64,000 nt of DNA from an uncultured Cohaesibacter sp. (GCF_963676275.1 NZ_OY781091.1:2210775-2274774); one strand, 5' to 3'; shown: positions 1 to 9,046, counted from the stretch's first letter. Notes: a model not told the origin generated them from the sequence alone. Translations and numbers: made by a program.

Positions 1-1
1 T

Positions 2-919
2 GGACAGCCTCAACGCCAGCCACATCTGCCTCAGCCGCATAATCCGCCTCATATGCAAGGCTCCCCGGATCGGGCACCACAGCCTCAGCGTGAAACGGGT
101 CATGAAATGCATGCGGCCAGCGTTCCCGTGTCCAATCGGCCTCGCTATGAAAGCGATGCCGGAGTTCTGGCGCAACAGGTTGCTCCTTTGCAGCCCGCAG
201 CGGCTCAGCCGCCGCAATCTGCCTATCCATCCCAGCAAACACATGCAGTGCCGCCTCAGCCCACCACCGGGCATCATGAAGCAGGCTCGCTTGCCCTTCA
301 TGGCGCACCTGACCAGGCTATAGAGGATCAGGCTGAAGCACCGCAGGAGCGCGCCGCCCAGCATCCTTTGCCGAGAGAGGCTGGCGGTCCATCGAACATG
401 ATCGCTTTCCGCAGCGGTGCCAAGCGCAGCGAACCAGCGCCCGGTCATCCAGCTCATCCAACGATCGCAAGGGGAGGGCCTGGTGTGGGGCCTTTTCGGG
501 CTGGTGCCGAGGCATATCAGCCCTCACATGCAACGGCGATGCAATTGGAAGAGCAAGGCGTCAGCAACAGAGCGCCAGTGCCTCATTCTCAACCGCATCC
601 TGCAAGCCGGATCGATACAGATGAAGAGCAGCCGCTGCCGCCAGATCTTCGCTCCGGCGATCCGAAATTCCTGCAAGGGGGAAGCAGTGCCAGCCTGTCT
701 ATTGAGGAAGAACGCCTGAGGCTTTTGCATGAAGAGCAAAAGGCCGGTTTCTTCTCAAGGATCATGGGAACCCGCACAGAACAGGGCGAGCAACGCCCTG
801 CGGGCTCGACACCGGGCGCGCTGTCGCGTGATGAAGTCCGCCGTCTTCAGTCAACCCTGTTTGAATTGCTCGAATGCAAACGCATTCTGGATCAAACCAT
901 TTCTTCTTCTTCGGACTGA
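2..919 (+). CDS. Pro/Gln/His-rich protein of unknown function (5' truncated by window edge)
   Basis: The frame is open from the first bases of the window, so the true start lies outside it; an in-frame ATG at 53 need not be the start. About 305 residues are visible. Residues up to roughly 230 are low-complexity and rich in Pro, Gln, His and Ala, so probably disordered. The last 80 or so look folded and charged: a Leu/Glu-rich helix, a Phe-Phe-Ser-Arg segment, then a helical C-terminus with one Cys and a Ser-rich tail ending SSSSD. There is no signal peptide or membrane segment in the visible part. I do not recognise the family. Other frames over this stretch give only short open runs, which supports this one. 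The gene converges on the flagellar-rod-like gene, leaving a 31-base gap. Confidence 0.6.
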   Translation, partial: GQPQRQPHLPQPHNPPHMQGSPDRAPQPQRETGHEMHAASVPVSNRPRYESDAGVLAQQVAPLQPAAAQPPQSAYPSQQTHAVPPQPTTGHHEAGSLALHGAPDQAIEDQAEAPQERAAQHPLPREAGGPSNMIAFRSGAKRSEPAPGHPAHPTIARGGPGVGPFRAGAEAYQPSHATAMQLEEQGVSNRAPVPHSQPHPASRIDTDEEQPLPPDLRSGDPKFLQGGSSASLSIEEERLRLLHEEQKAGFFSRIMGTRTEQGEQRPAGSTPGALSRDEVRRLQSTLFELLECKRILDQTISSSSD

Positions 920-950
920 TCGACCGGCTTTACAGATTTCTGGGAATGGC

Positions 951-1244
951 TCAGCGCAATGCGTCCATCAGTTCCTGAGATGCATGCAGCGCAGATTTTG
1001 TTGCCAATGCGCTTGCTTTGAACGCAGCTTCCGTTTCAATGAGCTCAACAAGGCGCGTTGGATCAAGATCGGGGGAAGCCGATACCGGAGCAATTGATTC
1101 CTCTGGCTGAACGTCTCGCTGGCCCTTGATTGCGGGCTGCTCAGCATTATCAGCCACCGGGTTGGCTATGCCAGCGGCGATGTCTGCTAGACGATCTGAA
1201 GCGGCAATCATGCCGGAAGTGGATATGGATATGGCTGGTATCAT
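951..1244 (-). CDS. small flagellar basal-body rod-like protein (FlgB/FlgC/FlgE-type ends only)
   Basis: This 97-residue protein resembles a flagellar rod or hook protein reduced to its two ends. The N-terminus (about residues 3-27, ISTSGMIAASDRLADIAAGI) matches the rod-protein pattern, where a Ser-Gly-Met-x-Ala-x-Ser segment leads into a conserved helix. The C-terminus (residues 65-97) resembles the FlgC/FlgE tail, with Leu-Val-Glu-Leu-Ile-Glu-Thr-Glu-Ala-Ala-Phe and then a Lys-Ser-Ala-Leu helix. Between them lies only a short charged linker, so the protein is much smaller than FlgC (about 135 residues). No flagellar genes sit next to it. Small free-standing proteins of this kind occur in alphaproteobacterial genomes; their role is not known to me. 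The ribosome binding site is weak. Confidence 0.6.
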   Translation of the reverse strand: MIPAISISTSGMIAASDRLADIAAGIANPVADNAEQPAIKGQRDVQPEESIAPVSASPDLDPTRLVELIETEAAFKASALATKSALHASQELMDALR

Positions 1245-1675
1245 GCCATAACGATAGATGGCAGCTTTTAAAATACGCCTACTTCATTCATTCAAATTTT
1301 AACATATGATCGCTCTCGCCAACAAAAAGATGGCCCCACCATCCGACAGGGCCATCAAATACGTCATGCACGGTCAGATGCCATGACGTTCTGGTATGTC
1401 AAATAGCAATGATGGAAAACTCCATATTCCCGCTTTGACTTTTGCATCTCGTCGCAACACAAAGGCGAAAATGCCCTTCGCCAAAGCGCTGGGATTCATT
1501 GCTCTCGTGCAACATGACTAAGGGCATGATGTTGCAAGCAGATGACAATATTGACTGTCATTACGCATGAAAAAACACTTATGGCGGAGGCAGAGAAATC
1601 GCGCCCGAATTGCCACATGGCGCGGCGCGCGCAAAAGTCTCTTGAAATTTGAGGAAAGCAGAGGGGAAGGCTAAA
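1245..1675. other. gene-free stretch between the rod-like gene and tRNA-Pro
   Basis: I see no convincing coding frame in either strand over these 431 bases. It holds the upstream region of the rod-like gene, one minus-strand terminator-like hairpin at 1322-1356, and a loose inverted repeat (ATGCCCTT at 1471-1477 region against AAGGGCAT at 1520-1527) with a long loop. The minus-strand terminator lies downstream of tRNA-Pro and could end its transcript. Confidence 0.5.
1322..1356 (-). terminator. rho-independent terminator (minus strand)
   Basis: Arms GATGGCCC (1329-1336) and GGGCCATC (1349-1356) pair perfectly around a 12-base loop. Read on the minus strand, the hairpin is followed by TTTTTGTT. 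It would stop transcription coming from tRNA-Pro or from an unannotated minus-strand RNA before the rod-like gene. Confidence 0.6.
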
Positions 1676-1752
<77 letters not shown>

Positions 1753-1841
1753 ACAAGAGGCTTTATAATGTCAATGTCATCATCTTGCAATCTTTCAAAC
1801 CGCAAGAAGCTAATTATCCTCAAGCTTTCCAGTAAGTCATT

Positions 1842-1880
1842 GCATCTCATACAGGAAAGCCCTGCATGAGATGCGTTTTT
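1842..1880 (+). terminator. strong plus-strand terminator with no obvious upstream gene
   Basis: The arms GCATCTCAT (1842-1850) and ATGAGATGC (1866-1874) pair perfectly, with an inner CAGG/CCTG extension, and GTTTTT follows directly. It faces away from both flanking minus-strand features (tRNA-Pro and the glycosyltransferase gene). It either blocks read-through or ends an unseen plus-strand RNA. Confidence 0.6.
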
Positions 1881-1936
1881 AAGGGGAGTTTCAGCGCATC
1901 TGGCCATTGCAGTCTGAAAAATGCGGCCAGATCTGC

Positions 1937-3475
1937 CTAATAAGCGCTATCCTGACAGAAAATCTTGAACGGAGTGATCATCAGGATATAGAGATCGAGC
2001 CCCAACGACCAGTTCTCGATATAATAGATATCATGCTGCACGCGTTGTTTCAGCTTCTCGTCGTCATCGATTTCGCCGCGCCAGCCATGAATTTGCGCCC
2101 AGCCGGTGATTCCCGGTTTGACCTTGTGTCTGGCCATATAACCGTCGGCAACTTCTTCAAAGAGACGGTCATTGGTCTGTTGACGAGCTACATGTGGGCG
2201 CGGTCCGACCAGCGACAGGGTGCCCAAAAGCACATTGAACAATTGCGGCAGCTCATCAATGGATGTCTTGCGAATGAAGCGACCGACGCGTGTTACCCGG
2301 CTGTCATTCTTGGTGACCGACTTCTTGGCCATGAGATCGCTCTGGGTGTGATAAAGCGAGCGGAACTTGTAGATCATCACTTCTTCATTGTTAAAGCCCA
2401 GACGCTTCTGCCTGAAAATGATAGGCCCCTTGCTATCGAACTTGATGGCAATAGCCGTTGCAATCAGAATGGGCGAGAGAACCAGTAGCGCCAGAGTGGC
2501 AAGCAGGATATCGCAAACCCGTTTGAGCAGGCCGCCCCAATTGGCAATCGGTTTGGCAAAAACCGGCACCGTGGGAAGATTGCCGACATAGGAATAGGTG
2601 CGGCGGCGAAACTGCATCTTGTTCATATGCGCGCTGAGATGGATATCCAGCGGCAGGATCCAGAGTTTATGCAGCATTTGCAGGACGCGCTTTTCGGCAG
2701 AAACCGGAATGGTTACGATCAGCATGTCGATCTTGCAAAGGCGCGAAAATTCGACAAGATCGTCGACATTGCCCAGCTTCGGATAGCCTGCCACGATTGC
2801 AGGAGAGCGTTCATCATCCCGGTCATCAAAGATGCCGCATATGCGGATGTCGTTGTTGTCGAGAGATTCCAGCGCGGTGATAATCTCCGCTGCTGGTTTG
2901 CCGCCACCAACGATAACAGCGCGACGTTCCAGACGACCATCTTCCTGCCAGCGCCGAATGAGGAAAGACTGCACCGCACGGAGCGCAGTTACGCAAAAAA
3001 TGCCCAGAAGAAACCACAGGCCAAGCCAACTCCGATTGGTGCTGATCGGAGTTTCGGACAGATAGCAGACCAGAAGAAACAAAACGGTCACCATCGTCCA
3101 GGCGCCGATTATCCGGCCGATTTGCGGCGCAAGATGGCTCATGTCATGGACTGAATAGCCGTCAACCGAAAGCGTAAAAAGGCTGAATAGCATTGCTCCG
3201 GCAATGGATAGAAGAATAGGCATCTCTATTCCTGCCACAATGGCGCCCCCCATGACGGCAGAGGAAACAATCCCGAGCAATGTCAAAAGGAAAAAATCGG
3301 TAATCTGTATCAATCCCCGTACAATGACGGGTGCATAGGTGGTTTCAGAGAACTCCGCTGCTACTTCTCGTGCCAGATCCGTAATATGCGCCCCCGAATT
3401 CTTGTCGACGGTTGACGCATTGGCATCCAGTACAGCACGCGAAGAGAAGGCCGTTCTCGGATCAAGAGCCTGCAT
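1937..3475 (-). CDS. undecaprenyl-phosphate sugar phosphotransferase (WcaJ/ExoY-type exopolysaccharide priming enzyme)
   Basis: The enzyme would transfer a sugar-1-phosphate, usually glucose or galactose, from a UDP-sugar to undecaprenyl phosphate, the first committed step of exopolysaccharide assembly at the inner membrane. The 512 residues show the standard plan. There is a short cytosolic N-terminus, about four membrane helices (residues 55-170), a Rossmann-like CoA_binding_3 domain (about 185-300, starting [14 protein letters not shown]), a fifth hydrophobic segment ([20 protein letters not shown], about 325-345) and a C-terminal bacterial sugar transferase domain. Its hallmarks are [14 protein letters not shown], the [16 protein letters not shown] block, SLVGPRPHV and [10 protein letters not shown]. 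Length is typical for full-length WcaJ, longer than ExoY. It lies downstream of the export lipoprotein gene on the same strand. The sugar it transfers cannot be told from sequence. Confidence 0.92.
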   Translation of the reverse strand: MQALDPRTAFSSRAVLDANASTVDKNSGAHITDLAREVAAEFSETTYAPVIVRGLIQITDFFLLTLLGIVSSAVMGGAIVAGIEMPILLSIAGAMLFSLFTLSVDGYSVHDMSHLAPQIGRIIGAWTMVTVLFLLVCYLSETPISTNRSWLGLWFLLGIFCVTALRAVQSFLIRRWQEDGRLERRAVIVGGGKPAAEIITALESLDNNDIRICGIFDDRDDERSPAIVAGYPKLGNVDDLVEFSRLCKIDMLIVTIPVSAEKRVLQMLHKLWILPLDIHLSAHMNKMQFRRRTYSYVGNLPTVPVFAKPIANWGGLLKRVCDILLATLALLVLSPILIATAIAIKFDSKGPIIFRQKRLGFNNEEVMIYKFRSLYHTQSDLMAKKSVTKNDSRVTRVGRFIRKTSIDELPQLFNVLLGTLSLVGPRPHVARQQTNDRLFEEVADGYMARHKVKPGITGWAQIHGWRGEIDDDEKLKQRVQHDIYYIENWSLGLDLYILMITPFKIFCQDSAY

Positions 3476-3662
3476 TCTAGGTCACCCACAAAATATAATA
3501 TTATCCCAAGCTGAAAAATAGCAGGGAAAGTATGACTAAGTTTTAATGGCTTGGAGATCAGACGTTAAACATAATGGATTTTGGACATTATCGTTAAAGA
3601 AGTATAATCGCCGAATAAACCGCTCTGCCAGTCAAGCTGAATTGATCGCAAAGACTGCCAAT

Positions 3663-4217
3663 CTAGAACAGGCGCTCGCGAATATAAATCGTGTCGCCCG
3701 GCCGGACCGGAGAGGTCAGATGCACATGACCGGTGACGATTTTTCCGTTCAGCTGTCGGGTGATGTCCACATAACGCTGCTGGGCACGGGGCGTGAAGCC
3801 GCCTGCGATGGCAACGGCGGTCTGCACCGTCATGCCGCTCACATAGGAATATTGCCCTGCTGAATTCACTTCTCCCATGATGAAGAAGGGTCGATATTGC
3901 GCAATTTCGACGGAAACATCGGGATTGCGAACATAACCGTCACTCAGTTTCTGGGCGATATCCTTTGCCAGTTCGCTCGTCTGTTTGCCCCGGGCCGCAA
4001 CATTGCCGATCAGCGGAATGCTGACATATCCGGATTGATCAACCGCATATTCCTTGTTGAGATCATTCTGGTTGAAGACGGTAACGCGTACACGATCTCC
4101 TGAATCCAGAAGATAGGGGCCGACAAGAGATTTATGAAATGCATCGCCTGCGGGTCGGTAGCTGGAACAACTGCCGAGGCCAACAGCAAGAATGAGCAGG
4201 ATCAATATACGAAGCAT
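3663..4217 (-). CDS. polysaccharide export lipoprotein (Wza/ExoF-type, short form)
   Basis: This 184-residue protein would be an outer-membrane-associated export or periplasmic docking component for exopolysaccharide. The N-terminus is a lipoprotein signal ending GLGSCSS, with the lipidated Cys at about residue 17. A poly-export domain follows (YLLDSGDRVRVTVFNQ to DVSVEIAQYRPFFIMGEV), with the typical YAVDQSGYVSIPLIG segment, and then one SLBB-like domain (about 115-184) containing GQYSYVSGMTVQTAVAIAGGF and ending PGDTIYIRERLF. It is much shorter than E. coli Wza (about 380 residues) and resembles the short rhizobial form that works with Wzc/ExoP-like partners. Its position 187 bases upstream of the priming transferase, in the same orientation, supports joint function. 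No co-polymerase or polymerase gene is in the window. Confidence 0.88.
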   Translation of the reverse strand: MLRILILLILAVGLGSCSSYRPAGDAFHKSLVGPYLLDSGDRVRVTVFNQNDLNKEYAVDQSGYVSIPLIGNVAARGKQTSELAKDIAQKLSDGYVRNPDVSVEIAQYRPFFIMGEVNSAGQYSYVSGMTVQTAVAIAGGFTPRAQQRYVDITRQLNGKIVTGHVHLTSPVRPGDTIYIRERLF

Positions 4218-4364
4218 GGTGCGACTCTTCTGACAAACGTGAGTCTAGATAACGATTACTATGGTTAATACCTCGTTAATATTGAGTATATTTGGTGCAA
4301 TTGGGTGCAAATCACGCTCTCGGCAAACATTTGGGAAGCCACGCATGAGTTGCGCAAGGGGGCG

Positions 4365-4571
4365 TCAGCTCGCTTGTTTTTCCATCCAGCGGATAATCAG
4401 CCCGGCGGGTACGATCCAGATCAGGCCAGTGATCAGGAAAAACAGAATTTGCGCCAGCGCCCCGGCATTGGCAACAACAGCCGCACCTATTGTCATGCCC
4501 ACTGCGGCATAGAAAACAACCCATGAGACCAGAAGGATCATACCGAAGAATTTCCGTGTGCGAGAGGTCAT
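4365..4571 (-). CDS. DUF2842 small membrane protein
   Basis: This is a 68-residue protein with two membrane helices, roughly residues 8-34 (ILLVSWVVFYAAVGMTIGAAVV) and 40-62 (ILFFLITGLIWIVPAGLIIRWM). The second ends in the Trp-x-x-Pro-x-Gly-x-x-Ile-x-Trp-Met pattern that marks DUF2842, a family common in alphaproteobacteria. No function is established that I know of. In related genomes it is often found near respiratory and heme genes, and here it is divergent from the heme A synthase gene across a 236-base intergenic region that must carry both promoters. Length and start fit the family. Confidence 0.8.
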   Translation of the reverse strand: MTSRTRKFFGMILLVSWVVFYAAVGMTIGAAVVANAGALAQILFFLITGLIWIVPAGLIIRWMEKQAS

Positions 4572-4807
4572 GCTTTTCCCGATGCGTTGTAATGAACTGA
4601 CTGTCCTGTGGTTTCATAACCTAGTGAAAGAGAGGCGAAAAGGAAAAAAGCAATTTGGCCGATCCTACTTATTATTGATCACGGAGCCATTGGTTGGACC
4701 GGAAATTCAGAGTATCACGATCACAAGCGACAATTGCCTTGACCCGTTTGGATGGCCACAATAACGGTTTGTCCAGCAATGATGGGGCAAGAGAGCAGGG
4801 GAGCAAG

Positions 4808-5905
4808 ATGGATAAGAATGAGGCTGCGCTGGAGCGCGCAATTTATTATGTAGATAAGGGAAGCGACAAGGTGGAGCGATCCCGCCCCTATGTGCGCTTC
4901 TGGCTCTATGCGGTAGCCTTTCTGGTCTTCGTCATGGTGGTGGTGGGCGGTATCACCCGGATGACTGATTCTGGCCTGTCGATCACGGAATGGAAGCCGA
5001 TCCACGGTGCAATTCCTCCCCTTTCGTTGGCTGAATGGAATGAGGAATTTCTGAAATATCAGCAAATCCCTGAATATGAGCGTGTTAACAAGGGGATGAC
5101 GCTGGATGAATTCAAGACGATCTTCTGGTGGGAATGGGGCCATCGCCAGTTGGGACGCTTCATCGGCATCGCCTTCTTCCTGCCGATGCTTTATTTCTGG
5201 CTTGGCAAAAGGATCGCACCGACGCTCAAACCGCGTTTGTTGATCCTGCTCGCGCTTGGTGGCTTACAAGGCGTTGTCGGCTGGTGGATGGTGGCCTCTG
5301 GTCTGGTGGATCGGGTCGATGTCAGCCAATATAGACTGGCGAGCCATCTCACGCTGGCCTCCCTGATTCTTTTTGCGCTCTTGTGGGTGGGGCGTGGCTA
5401 TCGCGGCAACGCACCATTTCGGGAATGCGTCAGTGCGGATCGGCATGTCTGGTCTTTCGGAATTCTGGTGGTCTGCATCTTTTTGCAGATATTCCTTGGC
5501 GCTCTGGTGGCTGGCACCCATGCCGGGCTCATCTTCAATAGCTGGCCATTGATGGACGGAAGCTTCATACCCGAGCGCATCTACGATACAAGCCCGATTG
5601 CCCTCTCGATGTTCGAGGATCACGCGACCATTCAGTTCAATCATCGCATGATGGCCTATCTGCTTGCGATTATCGCCGGGGTCTCATGGCTGCGCCTGTG
5701 GCGTGACGCCTATGCCACAGGGATGATGCTGCCAGCCAATATTCTGGGCATTTTGATCCTGCTCCAGATCATCGTCGGCATTGCGACTTTGCTCTTCTCG
5801 GTTCCCTTCGCGCTTGGGCTGGCCCATCAGGCCGGTGCCATGCTGGTCCTTGCTTCAGGAGCCATCCTATTGCGCGATCTTTATGATAACGCACGGAAAT
5901 TCTGA
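4808..5905 (+). CDS. ctaA: heme A synthase (COX15/CtaA)
   Basis: CtaA oxidises the C8 methyl group of heme O to the formyl group of heme A, the cofactor of aa3-type cytochrome oxidases, in the inner membrane. The 365-residue protein has eight predicted membrane helices. The signature segments are VVGGITRMTDSGLSITEWKP (about 40-60), WWEWGHRQLGRFIG (about 112-125), the SHLTLA helix, the VAGTHAGLIFNSWPLMDG block, FNHRMMAYLL and GLAHQAGAMLVL. They supply the expected heme-ligand histidines. I chose ATG 4808 because a GGGGAGC ribosome binding site precedes it and the protein begins MDKNEAALERAIYY, as in related enzymes; an upstream in-frame ATG at 4694 lacks both. The type-2 (alphaproteobacterial and mitochondrial) form lacks the Bacillus extracellular Cys pair. 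Very secure. Confidence 0.95.
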   Translation: MDKNEAALERAIYYVDKGSDKVERSRPYVRFWLYAVAFLVFVMVVVGGITRMTDSGLSITEWKPIHGAIPPLSLAEWNEEFLKYQQIPEYERVNKGMTLDEFKTIFWWEWGHRQLGRFIGIAFFLPMLYFWLGKRIAPTLKPRLLILLALGGLQGVVGWWMVASGLVDRVDVSQYRLASHLTLASLILFALLWVGRGYRGNAPFRECVSADRHVWSFGILVVCIFLQIFLGALVAGTHAGLIFNSWPLMDGSFIPERIYDTSPIALSMFEDHATIQFNHRMMAYLLAIIAGVSWLRLWRDAYATGMMLPANILGILILLQIIVGIATLLFSVPFALGLAHQAGAMLVLASGAILLRDLYDNARKF

Positions 5906-6020
5906 TCAGATTATATCTATGGATCTGAAATGATTGCGGGCCAGATAACGACAGACATGATGTGTTTGAGACATGCCGGGAAGCTGTTATTCGGGATGCA
6001 CAGGCGTCCCGATCAACCTG

Positions 6021-6431
6021 TTACCCCTCATCCTCATTCTCGTCATGCCCGTTCTTGCTGCTCTCTTCGTCGACTGCGGTAGCTTCAAGCTTATCCCATT
6101 TCGTCAGATCATTCTGATTAAAAGACCAACGATAATAAAGCGACATGAAACAGCCGAAAATGGCACCGGCAACCAGTGCCGCACCAACGGCCATGCCCGG
6201 CGTCAGTCTTTGACTTTGCCAGAGGACAAACCACATGATCGCGCCCCACAGAATGGCAAAAGGAATGCCGGTAGAGAAAATGTTGAAGCCGATGCTGCAA
6301 TAATGCGGAGGCCTGACCCTGACACCCTGTCTGCGTAAAAATCGATGCAGCGGAGGCGCGTAATTGCCCTCAACAATAGTGGTGCGCTTCAATTCGGCTA
6401 TGGCCAGACCATATCTTTCATCAAATGTCAT
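6021..6431 (-). CDS. small two-helix membrane protein, DUF6404-like
   Basis: This 136-residue protein begins MTFDERYGLAIAELKRT and continues with a basic, Pro-rich cytosolic segment (NYAPPLHRFLRRQGVRVRPPHY). Two membrane helices follow (about residues 52-72, FSTGIPFAILWGAIMWFVLW, and 78-98). A short Trp-rich stretch and a charged tail full of Glu, Asp and Lys come after them. The pattern Asn-Tyr-Ala-Pro-Pro followed by Pro-Pro-His fits the DUF6404 family as I remember it; no function is known. I moved the start from an upstream ATG at 6497 to 6431, where GGAG lies eight bases before the ATG and the family-like N-terminus begins. It converges on ctaA and is expressed independently. Confidence 0.65.
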   Translation of the reverse strand: MTFDERYGLAIAELKRTTIVEGNYAPPLHRFLRRQGVRVRPPHYCSIGFNIFSTGIPFAILWGAIMWFVLWQSQRLTPGMAVGAALVAGAIFGCFMSLYYRWSFNQNDLTKWDKLEATAVDEESSKNGHDENEDEG

Positions 6432-6588
6432 CAAGCAGCTCCAGCAAAAGCGACGGTTCCACATCGAACCCAAAACCAAACTCGAGACCAAACTCAAGAC
6501 CGTGCTTAAGGCCGAGCCTAAGGTTTGTGCCCAGCCAGAACAAGAGGCTGATTGGCTTTCTTCACTTCTGGGCCTTGGTGGCGATATC

Positions 6589-6619
6589 TGTCATGAAAAA
6601 GGCCGGGAATGTCCCGGCC
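6589..6619 (-). terminator. rho-independent terminator of metY
   Basis: GGCCGGGA (6601-6608) and TCCCGGCC (6612-6619) form an 8-base-pair stem with a 3-base loop. On the minus strand it is followed by TTTTTCATG. It lies 39 bases beyond the metY stop codon. Confidence 0.8.
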
Positions 6620-6658
6620 TTGATCCGATACTATTGCTCTTTAGGCTAGCGAAGCCGA

Positions 6659-7939
6659 TCAGGCCATTGCCTGCTCGATATCGGCGATGATGTCTTTCAC
6701 ATCTTCAATGCCGATAGAAAGACGGACGGTATCAGGTGCAGCGCCGGCAGCCGTCTTCTGTTCATCGGTCAACTGGCTATGGGTGGTCGAGGCCGGGTGA
6801 ATGGCCAGAGATCGCGTGTCGCCGATATTGGCAACATGGCTGAGGATCTTCAGGCTGGTGATGAATTTGACGCCAGCGTCATAACCGCCCTTGAGGCCGA
6901 AGGTGAAGACCGAGCCGGCACCATTGGGAAGATATTTTTCCTGCGCCGCCTTGTGGGGACTGGATTCCAGCCCTGCATAGGAGACCCAGCTGACCTTGTC
7001 ATTGCTCTCGAGCCACTTGGCAACCGCAAGAGCATTCTCGCAATGCTTTGCCATGCGCAAAGGCAGGGTTTCTACGCCGGTCAGAATCTGGAAGGCATTA
7101 AATGGCGACAGGGTAGGGCCAAGGTCGCGCAGACCAAGCGCGCGGCAGGTGATGGCAAAGGCCATGGGGCCGAATGTGTCGTGGAAGTTGACGCCGTTAT
7201 ATTCTGGTCGAGGCGTGTTGACCATCGGGAACTTGTCGGACTGGCCCCAGTCGAAATTGCCGCCATCGACGATGATGCCACCCATCGAGTTGCCATGTCC
7301 GCCAATGAATTTCGTCATGGAATGCAAAACAATGTTGGCACCAAATTCAATCGGTCGGCAGAGATAGGGGCTGGCCATGGTATTGTCGACGATAAGCGGA
7401 ACCCCGGCGTCCTTTGCTACCCTTGCAAAGCCCTCGATATCGCAGATTACGCCGCCCGGATTGGCAAGGCTCTCGATATAGATGCCCTTGGTCTTGTCAT
7501 CGATCAAGGCACGGGCAGCCTCGGGATCGAGCGCATCCGTCCATTTGACATGCCAGTCAAAGCTCTTGAATGTGTGGTTGAACTGGTTGAACGTACCGCC
7601 GTAAAGCTTGTTGGCTGCGACGATATTGTCACCCGGTCCCATAAGCGAATGGAAGGTAATGAACTGCGCTGCATGCCCGGACGCAACCGAAACACCAGCC
7701 GAACCGCCTTCAATAGCCGCGATGCGTTCATCGAGCACTGCGGTGGTCGGGTTGGTCAGGCGCGTATAAATATTGCCGAATTCCTTGAGGGCAAACAGAT
7801 TGGCTGCATGCTCGGTATCGCGGAACTGGTAAGAGGTCGTCTGATAAATAGGAGTGGAGCGAGCGCCTGTCGTCGGATCGGCCTGAGCGCCTGCGTGAAT
7901 GGCCAGAGTGGAAAAGCCGGGTGTGGTTTCTTCGCTCAT
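6659..7939 (-). CDS. metY: O-acetylhomoserine sulfhydrylase (O-acetylhomoserine aminocarboxypropyltransferase)
   Basis: This PLP enzyme makes L-homocysteine from O-acetyl-L-homoserine and sulfide, the direct-sulfhydrylation route to methionine, in the cytosol. The 426 residues fit the Cys/Met metabolism PLP-dependent family. They include TLAIHAGAQADPTTGARSTP at the N-terminus, YTRLTNPT near residue 58, the SGHAAQFITFHSL region, Asp185 in IVDNTMASPY, and the PLP lysine at about Lys210 in HSMTKFIGGHG. The C-terminal SIGIEDVKDIIADIEQA tail is also typical. Length (about 425-430) favours the MetY branch over the shorter MetZ and MetB enzymes. A terminator follows the gene. The 245-base upstream region holds a small hairpin (CCGGT 8011-8015 with ACCGG 8025-8029) but I could not recognise a SAM-II riboswitch there. 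Confidence 0.93.
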   Translation of the reverse strand: MSEETTPGFSTLAIHAGAQADPTTGARSTPIYQTTSYQFRDTEHAANLFALKEFGNIYTRLTNPTTAVLDERIAAIEGGSAGVSVASGHAAQFITFHSLMGPGDNIVAANKLYGGTFNQFNHTFKSFDWHVKWTDALDPEAARALIDDKTKGIYIESLANPGGVICDIEGFARVAKDAGVPLIVDNTMASPYLCRPIEFGANIVLHSMTKFIGGHGNSMGGIIVDGGNFDWGQSDKFPMVNTPRPEYNGVNFHDTFGPMAFAITCRALGLRDLGPTLSPFNAFQILTGVETLPLRMAKHCENALAVAKWLESNDKVSWVSYAGLESSPHKAAQEKYLPNGAGSVFTFGLKGGYDAGVKFITSLKILSHVANIGDTRSLAIHPASTTHSQLTDEQKTAAGAAPDTVRLSIGIEDVKDIIADIEQAMA

Positions 7940-8184
7940 GATAGTCCTCTTGATGATTGCATTGATAGGCGTGCGAAATGTCGTACGAGCGTACCAAATG
8001 AGGTGATGAGCCGGTATCGAAAGAACCGGTATGTGAGGTGGACTTTAGACCAGAGCCGGACGGGATTCTATATGAAAATTCAAAACTTCATTTCATAAAT
8101 TAGATGGAGTGCGCAAAGCTATTCTTAAAAAATGTGAAATCGCGCAAAGTGGCAGAATGAATATCTCTTATATAGTAGAATGCC

Positions 8185-9006
8185 TTACAGAATGGGAACC
8201 AACCTGCAGGCGCTGTCGTTCCATTCTGCGCGCATAAAGCACCCAAGGTGACCGCCACCAATGATGAAGCCAGCCTCAAGGCAGTCGCGAAGTGCGGTTT
8301 TGCGGGTTTCGGCCGCTTGTTCCGGATACAGATCATAGATGATGCTGACCTCCGGGTCTGAGGCCTGAAGCTCCGGCAGATGCATGACATCGCCCCATAA
8401 CAACAGACCATCTTCCCTTGTGCCGATCAAAAAACCGGAGTGCCCATGGGTATGACCGGGCAGGGGGATCAATTCCACGCCATCCCCGACCATGCCAGCA
8501 GGCGCGGCAAGCACCCTGTCTCCATAGGCCGCAGCGATCTTGGCTGCGACATCAAAGGCACCCTTCTTGCCTTCGGCCACATCATCAATCTTGTTGGAAT
8601 TGCGATAGAATGCCCATTCTTTATCGCTAAGGACAATACGCGCCTTGGGAAAATAGGCGCATCCATCTTCGAGCAGTCCAAGGGCGTGATCGCCATGCAG
8701 ATGGGTGATGAGCACATCATCGATGCTTTCGGGCGTTATGCCGAGAGATGCGAGTTCTTCACGCATGCGTCCATAGCCGCTCCCCCAGCCTGTACCGGCA
8801 CCACAATCGACCAAGCTTCGCTTCCCGTCCTTTTCGAGCAGAAAGCAATTGACCGGAATCGTGATTTTATCTCGTCCATATCGGCCGCGCGCATCTGCGG
8901 CGGCTTCAGATCCGGACAGATGGCAGATGGTGGAGAGCTCATCATCGTGCAGTCCGTCAAAAAGAAGGGTAACTTTGAAGCCCGCCACCATGATTGGTTT
9001 TTGCAT
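8185..9006 (-). CDS. MBL-fold metallo-hydrolase
   Basis: This is a 273-residue cytosolic metallo-beta-lactamase-fold hydrolase. The metal-binding motif THLHGDHALG (residues 101-110) supplies His102, His104, Asp106 and His107. The later LPGHTHGHSGFLIG supplies the next histidine, LLWGDVMHLPE the bridging Asp, and GGGHLGCF near the C-terminus the last histidine. This is a complete set for a two-zinc site. The overall plan resembles the AiiA/AttM-like and alkylphosphonate-like subgroup, but the substrate cannot be deduced. It is the third gene of a likely operon with the enoyl-CoA hydratase and CoA-binding protein genes upstream on the same strand (40-base gap), hinting at acyl or thioester chemistry, though that is inference. 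Confidence 0.85.
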   Translation of the reverse strand: MQKPIMVAGFKVTLLFDGLHDDELSTICHLSGSEAAADARGRYGRDKITIPVNCFLLEKDGKRSLVDCGAGTGWGSGYGRMREELASLGITPESIDDVLITHLHGDHALGLLEDGCAYFPKARIVLSDKEWAFYRNSNKIDDVAEGKKGAFDVAAKIAAAYGDRVLAAPAGMVGDGVELIPLPGHTHGHSGFLIGTREDGLLLWGDVMHLPELQASDPEVSIIYDLYPEQAAETRKTALRDCLEAGFIIGGGHLGCFMRAEWNDSACRLVPIL

Positions 9007-9046
9007 GCTATTATCCTGAAAAGAAGGGGCAATCAGACCGAAGGCA

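Noticed and set aside
6440-6530. Short imperfect direct repeats (ACCAAACTC...ACCAAACTC, AAGGCCGAGCCTAAGG)
   Set aside because: Only two or three partial copies of a few bases; not enough to call a repeat element.
7940-8184. Possible SAM-II riboswitch upstream of metY
   Set aside because: SAM-II elements precede methionine genes in many alphaproteobacteria, so I looked for the conserved pseudoknot bases (including GCTAAA). I found only a small 5-base-pair hairpin at 8011-8029 and cannot support a riboswitch.
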